This document shows, piece after piece, positions 28,382 through 41,099 of a stretch of DNA of 64,000 bases. A program made the translations under genes and the position numbers. Each line of letters opens with the position of its first letter. The first letter of the stretch is position 1. The notes below the pieces were generated by a model, which worked only from the letters and a program-made list of their open reading frames with translations, was not told the DNA's origin and did no database searches. Source of the DNA: Acanthochromis polyacanthus (Eukaryota > Chordata > Actinopteri > Pomacentridae). The stretch spans positions 38,645,677 to 38,709,676 of the forward strand of contig NC_067116.1 of NCBI RefSeq assembly GCF_021347895.1, read 5' to 3'.

Positions 28382-31300
28382 TTATGTGGCTAACAGACTA
28401 AACAAATATGAGGAATTTAAATAATTGATTGCCATTAAGGGGATTTGAACTCGTGACCTCAGACCCGAGCTAAGGCCTTGCTACAAATTTTAAATCCTCA
28501 CCATCGCTTGGGATAAACTGACACCACTGGATAAGAGATACCGAACTGCACCTGAACTGTACAGACAAGATTAAAAAAAAAGCTCTACTGACTTAAACAC
28601 AGTGATTAATGTACTGTTCTGTCTGTATTTGTCTATGTATGACAAGAATGCAACAGAAACTAAGCTAACTACTGGGATAACGTGCTGGATTTCTTGCGAG
28701 GACCTTTGTAAGTTTGTGCATGCTTCTGTCAGTCTGCTTCTCCCATCCAATAATCCACAGCTAAATAGAATAGAAATCAGTCCCAGAAAACATGCAGCGT
28801 GTCTCATTTAGTCTTGGATTCTTGGTCTTTAGTTCAGTCGTGAAATAACTGACATCCATTCTATCCATTTTCGCAGCCGTAGGCACCAGATGTCATGTAG
28901 CAGCAGCTTCATTAACTTTGTACACACTAGTGAATGACATTGCATACTGCCTCTCTGTCAAGTCTTGCTAACATTTTTCTCGCCAACAAGGCTGTTGCTA
29001 ATAGAACATTTAATATATTTAAAACATTTTGTACTCTTTAACTGTTTGGAGTTGATGTTTATTGCTATTGTTGACTTTTTTCTGTTGGATTGTAGTCCTA
29101 CTGTTAAAAAAAGAAGGGAAAAAATAATCGTATTTGAGTCCATATTCAGCTCAATTTGTATGGTATTACTACTGGATATTGGTACATTGGTGATCCACGT
29201 ATCATAAGCAGTCTTCAGTTATAGGCCAGAAATAGCAGGTTGTATATAAAGTCTCAGAACAAACAGTCCTTAGATCCATTGCAGCAAAGTAAAGTCATCT
29301 GAGTGCCTTGGCCCATGCTGAGTTTGGTAAACTTCAATAAAAAATGTGGATAACTCATGAGTCATGGCTCGCCTGCTTACAAGCTCTGATTAAATATTTT
29401 TCTGAAGTGCAACAATGGCATTTTACTCTGATCTTGTGCATGGCACTGATTGTTAAGTGTTGGTAACATCTCCATCAGAGCTCCTCGACATAATCCCCCC
29501 CCCCCACCTCCTCCTCATCATAATCATGACAAAACTCACAGCTGGAGAGGCGTTGATGTGGAGGACCTCCCCGTGCCCGATGAAAGGTCCGCGGTTATGA
29601 ACTATGCGACCGAGCATCAAGATCATTTACACACAGACGAACCCTCCAGTGGCACAGGAGGCCACTCGGTCTTTTCAGCCAACAGAAAGGAGAGTCGGGG
29701 ATGAATAGTGGCTGTTTGGGGTGAATAAAAGCCAACCTTTCAGCCTGTCATAATGTGAGATTACTGTGACGGGTTACATGTCTGGTCAGAGTGGCGTGAA
29801 GTCACACTGTAGTTCAGCTCCAAAGGTCTGGGTGCACCAGGCACATATCAGTATGGGGGGTCTGGCTGTACTGTAGCCATGCAAATGTCTTTGTCCTCAG
29901 CTGTGCACCCTCGTGATGCTGGCAGAATTTTGAAAAAATTAAATTTACTTGTATTTGTTTTCTTTTTACTTGTAAACATAGTCATCAGCTAGCATTGTAA
30001 ACTTAAACCAGTGGAGTCCGATCATATTTTACCAACTGTGGGAAGATTTTTCTAAATAGTTAAAAGTTAACATAGCAGTTAGCATAACAAAGTTAGCATG
30101 CCATGAATCATAACAAGGTTTCATTTCTTCAAATATTTAACATATCAAAAAAATTGAAATACCTCAAATCAACATGTACAACGCTTTTTTCCCCACAATT
30201 GTTAACAACACTGAAAAAATGGAGACTCACATACTATAAATATTTTACCATTTACATTTTTACAACTTCTAAAGACTAGACATTTTTCACACCACTCTGC
30301 AAAGATGTTTCACCATGCTGAATGCATCTTCTAACAACTTGAGCCATACTGCATTATCTTTATTAAGTATGTTTTATTTGCTCTCAGTCTCTCTTGCTGT
30401 TGTCTTTCAGCTCTGTGTAAGCACAGCCTGCAGTTCACATTTTAGACAGCTGCGATTCATTTTGGACCTATTTTTGCATGAGACATGTAAAATAAGGTAA
30501 ATGTGATAAAGTAGCACAAACTGAAGCTTAGATTTGGTTCATTTTCCTTATGCAATGTAAGAATACTTCAAGAGCCATCTGAAAGTTGATGATCGAATAA
30601 TACTCTCCATTTCTGGTCTGATAAATACTGTCATTTTTGTGATTTTCTTGAAAGATATTATGCCTTTCAGTCCCATTTGTAGGTTTTAGGTTCAGAGGGT
30701 TAAAAGAAAATGGAGATACAGTTTCTTGCAATCTGGAAGACGAGAAGATCAGCACCATTTTTATATCTACATATTAAATAATTAGGCTACAACCAGCTAA
30801 TGTAGCTTAGCAGGGTTACTGGAAACAGGGAAAATTGCAAGATTGTTCACAATATAGGTGACAAAAATCCACAAAAAACAGCACTTCAAAAGCTAATTAA
30901 TTAACATACAACTTGTTTGTCTGACATATATAAATGGAGGCTATCAAGTAAGTTACTCTTCAAACAAGAACAAATGTTACCACAAAACTCTTTGTAAAAT
31001 AACAAACTGAAATTTTGACAATTGGTAAATGAGATATGGTAATTAGTGAGCTTCAGAAATGCTGGTGAGGCAGATGTTATTTTATCTTTAGACAGGGACA
31101 AACTGGCCTTTTCTTTTATTTGCAGTCTTTATGCTAAGCTAATTGTCTGCTGACTATCTCCGTATCTACTGTATAAATGAATAGGTGAGAAAGCATATTT
31201 CCCAAAATATTTACTTTTTCCTGCATATTTTTAGACAGGAAACAATGTATTTTGTGTGATATATTGTTTTTGCATGTTTCATATGTTTTCTGCTTTCCTG

Positions 31301-33279
31301 TTACAGTCCATTTCAGCTTTCCAGATGTTTCTCAACATATGATGTCCGTCTGACTCTCCAGCTGGGGCAGACACACTAAAACTTGCACGCCACAAAGTAA
31401 TCCCATTTTCTGCCTGTTCTCTTGATTGACTCGCCTCTTTGTCAGTGTCCTCCATCTCCTGTCCTCTACCTCTCCTCTCTCTCCTCTTTTAACCATCCAA
31501 GAATCTCCCCTTTCTCCTTGGCCTGAGGGTGCGACTGGTTGTTGGTGCCAGTTCCACGGACAGCAAATGGGAGCTGTAATTATCATTGCTCCACCACTGT
31601 CCTGTCAGTGCTCTCGCCAGCAAAACAAGAGGGATCCTTTGGAAGTCCTGATCAAAAGCTCTGGCCTTTGATCATGAGGCAAAAAGGAAAAACCTAAACG
31701 CTGTGCAAAATCAACGAGGAATGTCTCGAAAAGAGCGAAAGAGCTCGGGAGAATGCAAATGACAGCCATCCAGAAGACATTCTCGGCTCCTCCTCTGCCA
31801 TGATGTCACCAGCACAGGTGTTTGGGTTTGATGTTATCGATGTAAGCAAAGGATTGAAGGAGTGAGTCATGTTGTTGCTAAAGTGTCCCTAAGATAGCAC
31901 CTGGCAAGCTGCACAGCAACTCGCTCAGCCTTCATCTTTCCGCCTCTCGCTAACAGATCTGCGATTTGGTTGGAAACGTCCTCATTCACGTCCGTAAAAA
32001 ACATTACATGCATGATTTTGCATGAACCAATAAAAACAGTGTTTATAGAGAAGGTTACTTTGAATGTTTCTAAAATTAATTTGCAGCTGAGTGACAGAAA
32101 AAAGTAATAATAGAAGCCCATTTTGAGGCCCTCAGCCAAAATCTACAGGGGCACAAGTCATGCTGCTTCAGCGACAACAAACCACAGCCTCTGGAACCTT
32201 TGAAACCCTGTGTGGTCATTTTCTCTCACAGTGACTGAAAAGAACTGTGGTGGGTGGGAAAGAAAAAAAAGAGCCCCTCGCCACTCATAATACCAATCTT
32301 ATGTATGTAGACGAAAATGGGAGGGATGGGAGGGGTTGGGGGGTGGCAGACGGACTAAGGCACAATTTTAAAGCGCTTATTGAATTGCCATTACAGCTCC
32401 TGAGACTAATTGTGGCTGTTGTGTGTCTCTCGGTGGCCTAGGGGGCTCTGGAGTGGCCCTGTATGCTCTTACTCAGTGGGGTTTTCAAACCGAGTGGCCC
32501 TGAAAGAGAACAGGACCACCGTAGATCAATGGCAAACCTTTCACTCTTTCACAGGCCCTCGCTAATCCTTCTCATTTGTCTGCCATTTGTTGAGGCACAT
32601 TCACAGCTCCCTGAATTTAGGATTAGGGCTTGTTTTGTTACAAAAACAGCCCAAGTTATAATGCTGAATAGGTGGACTGAAGGGTGGACGACGGATGAGT
32701 GTGGATGTGAGTTTTTGAGCATGTTTGTGTGGTTATTAAGCATACACTATGTTTATGACCAAACTCATGAGAATACAGAACCTATTCAGAGTCATAGTGC
32801 GTCTTCCTTTGCAGATGATTTCTGGTAGCAGCAGAGACATAACATTTTATTAAGTGATGTGTTTATTGTGGTTTTCCTTAAAATGTTAAATAGAGCTATT
32901 GTATGACAATGTTGTCTTTAAGTGTGATTAGAGGAGACAGATTGTAGATTTCAAGCCTTTTGGATATAGCTGAATTTTGGAGGTGGCACAAGTGCACAAA
33001 AGTAAAAAAGAAAAAGACAGAAAGAATAGATCACTTTAAAGAAAGACAGATCAAATTGGATTATCATTTATTTATATGACTGATTTATAAATGTATACAG
33101 ACAGGGAAATAAATGAGAAAAGAGGAGCTTTAAATGAGCTCTGAGATCAGTCAGTGGCTGAGCTTGACACAAACTTACAGAAGTAGACTTCTATAAATGC
33201 GGCTGGTTGGTCCGTTTCTAACTAGCTAACATCTGGACAGTTGGACTGCATTGGCTGTCTGAGGTGAATAAACATCTGG

Positions 33280-33529
33280 CAAAATTTTGGTTCGCTTGTT
33301 GCTGAAAAGCTTGAAACTTAAGATACTTGAGATACCAAATATGTCATGCTTTTGAAGAAAATGTGCATTCAGTTACGGATAAATATTTCAATTTCTACAT
33401 CAACCAAAATTTTGGTTCGCTTGTTGCTAAAAAGCTTGAAACTTAAGATACTTGAGATACCAAATATGTCATGCTTTTGAAGAAAATGTGCATTCAGTTA
33501 CGGACAAATATTGAAATTTCTACATCGTC
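33280..33529. repeat. Two-copy tandem direct repeat, 125-bp period
   Basis: Copy 1 (33280-33404) and copy 2 (33405-33529) both begin CAAAATTTTGGTTCGCTTG and differ at only a few positions, such as GCTGAAAAG versus GCTAAAAAG and GGATAAAT versus GGACAAAT. The near identity implies a young duplication. Confidence 0.9.
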
Positions 33530-36500
33530 TAATGGCTCAATCAGGCTCTGAGTGCAACTTTTTGTATGAGTCTGGATCTACTCAGCCGAAGCTCAGAATT
33601 AAGGAAACTAAAAATGTGATGTCTCGATGAGAAAATTGCCAGTACAGGGGCACTGCGCTGCCAAACATGAAAATCGTCTTATAACACGTCCTCTAGTTCA
33701 CGAACTTTCACACAAGAGAGAGCAAAGGCGGAGTTCACTGTCCTGAGTTGCCTTTTGAAAGCAAACATTTCATAAGAGAGAGGAAGAACATGAACAAATT
33801 GATTCATCACACACAAATACCTGCAAAGGAAATGCAGTTTCATTAAAGCCACAACAATTCCCTTTGAAGCTTCGAGTTTTCTCCCCATTGTGCTCTGTCT
33901 GGACCTGACAGTGGGCCTGGACAGTCTTGGCATTCTGCTGCACGGCTATCAGACTGAGGCCGTCTCATCACTGAGTGGATTAGTGTTCATGTCTGAAGCC
34001 ACTTAGAGGACTTTAGACAGGGCTGCTGAGTGGCACCTGCGCCATATTTCCCCTTAAGCCCTGCCATACCACGCCGCAGGTATGTGGTGCCGACTGGCTG
34101 AACCCCATGTCAGGAATTCTCTAGATGCCTTCAGCCGTGCCAGACACCGGGGGACGAGGTGAAGAGACGGGTGGAAACATGATTGTGTGAGAGGAAAGCT
34201 AAAAAAAAGAGAACATGCATTAAAGAGCAGAAATCCGATTATTTGCTTTTTTGCTTTGAGTTGTATGACAAGGTTGATACCTGACTTTTGTCTGGAGGGT
34301 AAATACGATGCAAGAGACAGCAGATGGATCAGTTAGCCTAGCATAAAACATGGTAATCCGGGCAAATTAGCTAGCAAAGGTAAAAAAATAAAAATAAAAA
34401 TCCATCTCTCACAAGGAACTAATTAACATGTATAGCATGAATCATATAATAAACAGCTGTTTATGCTTTAATGTACCGTTATGTGCCAATACTGTTTTTT
34501 GGCCTGGCGCAGACTTTAATTGTAATAATTGCATGCTTGCCAGTGGATACTAATTTAAAGGGGAACTTCATTTTTTTTTCAACCTGGGGTCTGTTTTCAT
34601 ATGTCATTTCATACATGTGAGTGATGGAGAAATGAATTTTCAACATAGCTCCAGTATTTAGCCAGGCAGGCAGCTTAGCAGCTCAGCTAGCAGCTCAGCT
34701 AGCGAAAAGTATGGGGCAACTTGCCGCCCCCCGCCCCCCCCCGCGTCAAAGTCCGCCCTAACGTGCTTTTTTCCCCACACTGACCGGCTCGGATAGTCTC
34801 AATGAGTGTCCCACAACATACTAGAGATGAGAAGTGAACAAAAACCTCCACATTACCTGGCGATCGCTCTTTGTTGTGGTCTGTATCCAAATCTCAGGAC
34901 AATACTTTCACTTTTAGTCAAATCAAAGTGAAATGATGTTACTGATTGAATATTCTCTGTCATAATTTAGCTACAGTACCAGCAGTGTGAAACAGATTAG
35001 GCCGCAAATCAGAATCAAACATATTTATTCATTTTCTGGTTTACTAGCTTACCGACAAATGAGCTCCTGGAGCAAGGCAGCACAATCGTTTCATACTACT
35101 GTGGCTACCATGTTCAGCAGTATTAGCAAAGTACAGCTAAACTGTTTTTAGATACAGAATATTCCCTAAGTTGGGAAACTATACCGCTCACAGAGAATCC
35201 ATAATTCTGAACCAAACTTCTTCCAATATAAGTTACTAGAGGGATCTAGGCAGGTTTCAATCAGGCTCTCTTTGGTTTAGACCTAGCCAGGTTTACAGAG
35301 AATCACCTTTGTGACATCCAAACTGGATTCAAGCTCAACATATCTTGCTATCCCAATGATTTTGTTTACCTCCCTATGGAATGCATTATATTGAGGGGTC
35401 TTTTGAATGTCTTCACCACTTACAAATATAATATGAGGTTGGAGGAATACCAGAAATGCATTTCAACATAGTCCAATCAGGCACAATACCACCGCTGACT
35501 ACAGTCCCAAGAATAAACAGCTGAATTAACGGCAGCTTGGAAATGAAAACCAGCCAAGAAGAATGTGACAAGAGCCATCTGTTCACTTCCATTTTGCACT
35601 GGATAAAGCGGTACCAAAGCCTTGGGTGTGCTCCACCGCCCTGATGTCACTACATCTCCTCAGGTATATGCACCTACTCTATGATCCAGCAATTTTTCCC
35701 TGATGAAGTTGCTCCTGTGCACCTCTAAGACAGGATAGAAACTGGATTTGTGCATGTCCTGTAGAGATATACACCAAATACTGATCAGACTAGTTGGGCA
35801 AAATCCTGTGACCACTGTTTAGTAGTGCTGGGTAGATTAGAAAGTGCAAAGGTGGTGCCACTCCTGTGAGAGGTAAACTGTCAAAACAGAGGAGTGTATG
35901 TAACAAATAAAATGGTGATGAGATTATATGAAGAGGATTGCTGAAAAGGTGTCAGCAGCCTTAAGTTGCTCCTTCTATATACTTTAGTCAGCTGAGGTGG
36001 GCCAGCTACATGTTGGCCAACGTCCCAGTCAACATCATGAGGTTGTCTTTGGCTGTTAGTGACTGGAAAAGACCAAAGTCGGTGCCGCTTCATGCAAAGT
36101 TTGAGCCGTGCCAAAGCCTATCCACCCTGCCCCTCAACCCCGCTGTGTGTGAAGTAATTCTTCATGCCAGTGAAACCAGACAGACTCTGTGTTTTGTCAA
36201 TGCATGCATACTGATATTTCTTCAACACTGCAGTCTTTTCACTTCAAAGATTAACAGGTGCATGTTCTTCCTGAACTTTCATGCACTATGTCAAAATCTG
36301 CTGGCTTTTTACCGCAAGTTAGTTTGAAAGAAACCAGTTGAGAAGGTTTATATTGGATTAAAACCCGCAGGTTGTAACAGACAATAGGCATGATTTGTTA
36401 GTGTCACTTTCCACTCTCGAGGTCTGTCATCATGTTGTAGGAGAGAGAACTTGACACCATCTGGAAAACTTAAGGATGCTACACGCAACTCAGTCTGCAA

Positions 36501-37169
36501 GTTCTGGCAGCAACTATGGATTAAAAGTAAACAAGCCACGCACAAGGCTTAATTCCGTTTGTTTAGTTCCATGCTAGATAAAGCATTCTAGTAATAGCAG
36601 CAGAGTCTGGAGAAACTATGAGGTTCAGCTGGAAGCCAAAGTTGTGGCTTAATGACAACCTGTTCCTCTATTGTCATCCTTGTAAATTATATGAACCTCA
36701 TCCATGCATCACAACACAACAATATCAGACTTTTTGTTTTTATTTTGAAGACATATTATGCGGGCACAAAACATTTTTCATGTATAATAACTCTATGTTT
36801 CCCTTTCTACAGTGCCATGACTCATCATTTCATATCGTCATTTCTGTCAAGCAATCTATAAAGATTTTCAAGGTGTGAATTATTATAGGATGGCTGTACT
36901 AACCATAAAGTCAGAATAAAACAGGCAAAACATGGAGAACAGAGAAATATGAACCCTAACTCTACTGATATTTATAAATAATAGTCTCCCATCTCAGCCA
37001 GCGTTTTCTCAGCCTCAGCCCAGCTCTACTCCTGCAACCTTGTGGACAAGTTTCTTCCAGTTGTTGGCATTTTTTAAAACAATATTATATAATTACACCA
37101 TATAATAATGCTAATACAGACTGCTGCAATGAAAGATTGACTCATTAGGCAGTAATAGTAGCAACGACT

Positions 37170-37405
37170 ACTCTGGATATTTATTGTTTTCAGATGTTTC
37201 ATGTGCTTCTGATAATGTCTATTTCTTTTATTCTGATAATGTGCAGTTGTATATAGCTTCTCTTTTGCTGCTGCTTTTATTTTTGTTCTTCACCTTTCTA
37301 TTTTTTACAAAGCTGAATTTAAGAAATGCTCAAAGAATTCCATTGTACCTTTACTGTAGTGTACCTGCGTGAATGGCAATAAAATCTATTCTATTCTATT
37401 TTGTT
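37170..37405 (+). mobile_element. LINE/SINE 3' tail fragment with (TCTAT)n end
   Basis: The stretch ends in GGCAATAAAATCTATTCTATT followed by TCTATT repeats. This kind of simple-repeat tail marks the 3' end of a non-LTR retroelement insertion in fish genomes. No coding part remains, and the family assignment is uncertain. Confidence 0.45.
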
Positions 37406-37751
37406 TCATGTTTACTCGTAATGTTTGAATAATGACATTCGAGAGTCTAATTTTTAACTGAGATATAGTTCACTTAATGGTGCTTCATAAGCATATATTC
37501 CTTTGCAGCACAATATCGACCTTATGTTGTTCATATTTAGACCAACTACCTCGTTTGCAACAAGAGGTCTTGTGAAACAGCTCAATTTGTGGCTTTACAC
37601 TGATGAACATGTGGCTCCCTCTAATGGTGAAACAGCAGAGCAACTTTAAAAGTCTTTCAGTGAACTCTGGCCCTCCCTGCTGGACACCATCAAGTACTGA
37701 CCACAGAGCTGTACATAAAGACAACATTACATTTGATGGTATCCAGATGTA

Positions 37752-37829
37752 CACTCCCTGTCAAACATTTTGAGACAGGTTCTAATTTATTTGAATGAGA
37801 AAGTGTCTCAAAACCTTTGACAGGGGGTG
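37752..37829. mobile_element. Miniature Tc1/mariner-type MITE (78 bp)
   Basis: CACTCCCTGTCAAA at the left end is inverted as TTTGACAGGGGGTG at the right end, with TA dinucleotides directly outside both ends (37750-37751 and 37830-37831). Inner bases continue the pairing (TTTTGAGACA versus TGTCTCAAAA). TA target duplication and these ends fit a non-autonomous Tc1/mariner derivative. Confidence 0.75.
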
Positions 37830-38407
37830 TAGATATGCAAAGAGGAAGCACAGTGTAGTGAGACTTGTGAGGATCAGGGCGGTATTTTAATAATACATGA
37901 GAGAAAAGAGGATTTAATATTGTGTAAGGTAAAGTGGGAATGTTTCTGCATGTGTGCATATGTCTTTATGTGCATGTGTTAAGTCAACATTTAATGAAAT
38001 TAATTCACTTCATTTTTAGAACACACTTTGCTTGTAGGCATGTTGCACTCTGATCAAACAAGTAGGTATTATCATACTGAGCAGTGATGTAACTTCAAAG
38101 TGTGAAAACTGTGGTTTCAGTGTCTCATCCTGTTTTCTCACACTTTGGGACAGCATCATGGTGGGATGTTTCACGAGAAACCACATTGCCAGAAACAAAC
38201 AAAAAAAAGAACAGTTATGCTCTGCTATTAGTTCTAAAATGTCTCCAACAAAAGCTGACTTTGCAGTATATATTAATAAGATAAGAAGGTTCATAAAAAC
38301 AAAATAAATCTACAGAAAGAGTCATAAAGACCAAGTGTACAATGAGTATGAATGTGGAGTAAAAGTTAAAGAAGAGTCAGAGGGGAAGTGTAGGTGAAGT
38401 GAGAAAA

Positions 38408-38440
38408 AACCACAAACAGACTGCAAAGTGCTTTTTAAAG
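38408..38440 (+). promoter_or_regulatory. Gene A core promoter: RUNX-type motif and TATA-like box
   Basis: AACCACA at 38408-38414 is a RUNX core on the minus strand. TTTTTAAAG at 38432-38440 is TATA-like and sits about 51 bp before the ATG. The assignment rests on position and on similar pairs in the other protease genes. Confidence 0.45.
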
Positions 38441-38490
38441 TGGTCGACTATCCCCCCAAAAGGGAACAGTTTGCTTGTCGTCACAGCACA

Positions 38491-39259
38491 ATGCATGTCC
38501 TACACAAGGTTCTGCTCTTTCACGTTCTTCTATATCTCGGACAAAATGGTAAGATAATCCGTTAATCTGTTTCTTCTAATGCACATGTGTGAATTATTGT
38601 TTAAACTTCAAATCTTCATTTGTTTTCAGCACTTGGAAGTAAAATCATAAAAGGTACAGATGCCAAGAAAAAGTCCATGGCATATATGGCATCAGTGCAA
38701 AACAGCAAAGGCCATGTATGTGGAGGTTTCCTTGTTAGCAAAGACTTTGTAATGACTGCTGCACACTGTGACAGCCAGTGAGTGACCTTTATTCTTCAAG
38801 AAATCTTCAATTCCTCTAAAAAAACCCAAACACCTAAATAACTTGTAAATTTGTGAATCATCATTCATGCAGGAATCCTACAAGCGTTGTTCTGGGCACC
38901 CACAGTCTCAAGAATGTGAATGATGGCACTATGAGATACATCAAAAAGAAGTGCAAACACCCAGATTATGACACTGTTATATCTGGGAATGACATCATGC
39001 TCCTTAAAGTAAGTAGATCCATTTAGTCTCACACACTTCTTTTTACAACTCGTTCAGTCGGGTTCCACCAATAAATGTGCCATTTCTATGGAAGTTAAAC
39101 TAGTAAAAACACAGGATTAACAGATTCAGGGGCACGACCACTGACTGATGATTCGGCCTAACAAATTTTTAAAAGAAAAAACCTGTAATTTGTAAAAATA
39201 TGTTTGCATATTTCCAAAAATAATGAAAATATCAATGAAATTACAGAGATAAATGAATT

Positions 39260-39306
<47 letters not shown>

Positions 39307-40481
39307 AAATCACATTAAAACCATGTAACTTTTGAGTAACTTTAACATGCAATTTAAAAATATAACTGAAAATTCTTTACATATAAAGTGTTAAAGTACA
39401 TTTGTAAGTTGGTTGTAATTTCACTCCCCTCCCAAAAAACCCCAAACTAGAACATGCATGTGGTTTGGTTTGTATTATACACTACCAGTCAAAAGTTTGG
39501 ACACACCTTCACATTCAATGCTTTTTATTTATTTGTATTATTGTCTACACTGTAGATTAATACTGAAGTTTATCATGTTGACAACATAATTCCATATGTA
39601 TTCTATTATAGTTTTGATGTCTTCAGTAGTTATCTACAATGTATAAAATAATTAAATAAAAGCCACTAAATGAGAAGGTGTGGTAGTGTATATAATGTCT
39701 TATTAATCATAACAACAAACAGGTGGGTAGAGTTTTGCTTGTGAACTGTAAAAATAACACACATTGCACATTAAAAAACATTATTCAAGGCAAGTCACAT
39801 GTCAAATCTTGGTCAAACGCCTGAGACATGTATTACACAACCACCATCTTGTCACTCACAGTTTTCTTTGAGGGCTTATTTGAAATGGCAGATCTCTACA
39901 TCATAACCTCTCAGATGTTAGAGCACAACATGTCACATAATAAGTTATCAGCATCGAGTAGCATACATTTCCATGTTTTAGGGTAATACCTGACAAATTA
40001 TTAATTACTTTTCCTCCACTCTCATACCTGCATGTCTGTGCACTGCATCTTTATAGCAGTAGTTTGATATATTTAGACATCCAGATCAATATATACGGAG
40101 TTATCACAACACTGGAGGACTTATGGGAAAACAGTACATTTCTTTTTTGCTTATTTTTCCCCATTCTCTATCTCCAGTTGTCTAGGAAAGCTTGCCTGGG
40201 CAAAAAAGGACCAATTAAGCCAATTAAAATTCCGAGTAATCCCATCACCCTCAAAGAGAAACAAATGTGCAGTGTAGCTGGATGGGGGGCCACAAAGACT
40301 AATGGTTCCAGTGTCGACGAGCTGCAAGTGGTTGACATCCCCGTCATTAACCCGAAAACGTGTCAGACGATGTGGAATGATAAACTTCCTGCTAATGTTG
40401 TCTGTGCAGGCGGATATGGCACAAACAAAGGATTCTGTCAGGTATTTTCCTACTTATTCACAGAGAACATTGTATATACAG

Positions 40482-40518
<37 letters not shown>

Positions 40519-40711
40519 TATTAAAATGTATCCTCCTCATACACAGGGTGATTCTGGTGGCCCTCTGGTGTGCAATGGGAAGATGGCAGTCGGTATTGTC
40601 TCCTTTAACAGCAACAACAATTGTGACTACCCAAATGTGCCCAACATCTATACAGACATATCAAAATTCCTTCCCTGGTTCAAAAAAATCCTCAAGAAAA
40701 AGCAGTGCTAA
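38491..40711 (+). CDS. Protease A: granzyme / mast-cell-protease-like S1A serine protease, complete
   Basis: Five exons: 38491-38548, 38630-38777, 38873-39008, 40178-40441 and 40547-40711 (TAA). All have AG/GT borders and intron phases 1, 2, 0, 0, the granzyme-family arrangement. The product is 256 residues: a signal peptide with a leucine/valine-rich core, a short propeptide, and a mature chain beginning IIKGTDAK. The triad is present: His57 in MTAAHC, Asp102 in NDIMLLK, Ser195 in GDSGGPL. The pocket is unusual, with Gly189, Phe190, Phe215-Asn216 and Asn226. The eight conserved domain cysteines are present. There are extra cysteines at about position 89 (KKKCKHP), in exon 4 (KACLG) and at the C-terminus (KKKQC). 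The protein is lysine-rich, as expected for storage on granule proteoglycans (inference). Intron 3 holds a microsatellite and a MITE, and intron 4 a TA repeat. The orthologue name is uncertain. Confidence 0.92.
39262..39306. repeat. (CA)n(TA)n microsatellite in intron 3 of gene A
   Basis: About fifteen CA units are followed directly by TA units. Confidence 0.95.
39480..39688. mobile_element. Tc1/mariner MITE in intron 3 of gene A (209 bp)
   Basis: The left end CACTACCAGTCAAAAGTTTG is the familiar Tc1 terminal motif of fish genomes. The right end AGAAGGTGTGGTAGTG is its inverted counterpart. Both ends are flanked by TA. There is no transposase inside. Confidence 0.8.
40479..40515. repeat. (TA)n microsatellite in intron 4 of gene A
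   Basis: An uninterrupted run of TA units sits about 30 bp before the acceptor of exon 5. Confidence 0.95.
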
Positions 40712-41099
40712 GTGCAACAAAATGTTTTTGAAATGTATTGTGAATGTATTGCTTTGTCTTATTAACTGCTTGCTGAGCCAAATCATTATTTCCTTGTGTG
40801 AAATCTGTCACCAAAAAATGCAAGTGTTCTCTGAAAATAGTTATCACTGCTGACCATGTTACTGCTCTCTTATTGCTGCTTGAGACACAGAGATTGTGAA
40901 CCTTACAAGCCTCCACAGAAAAGAAGAGAAGCTTTTATGACACTTCACTTAAAAATCACAATTCTGGCACCAGAAGAAAAATCATTTTCAAAAAAGGCAT
41001 GGGCTACAGCTTTTGCCGTGTGACGGTAGGAACATTAATGCTCATATAATCAATGGGAATCTTATCTTTGTGGTTCGTTACTTCATTAAATGTAGCTGC

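Larger units (their letters stand above)
27454..38407. other. Intergenic DNA between the FGF gene and the protease cluster
   Basis: No supported exon was found on either strand over about 11 kb. The start is probably the FGF 3' untranslated region. Blocks of higher G+C at about 29500-29900, 31330-31860 and 32200-32560 are candidate regulatory DNA only. The rest is AT-rich with a C-homopolymer tract near 34728-34743, a 125-bp tandem duplication, a LINE tail and a tiny MITE, listed separately. Confidence 0.6.

Noticed and set aside
28434..28500. Possible tRNA-derived SINE (GGGGATTTGAACTCG resembles a reversed B box)
   Set aside because: No A box, body or tail could be recognised around it, so the single motif is not enough.
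40064..40516. A single 150-codon frame as a separate gene
   Set aside because: It is exon 4 of protease A read through from intron 3 and into intron 4. The splice borders at 40178 and 40441 explain it.
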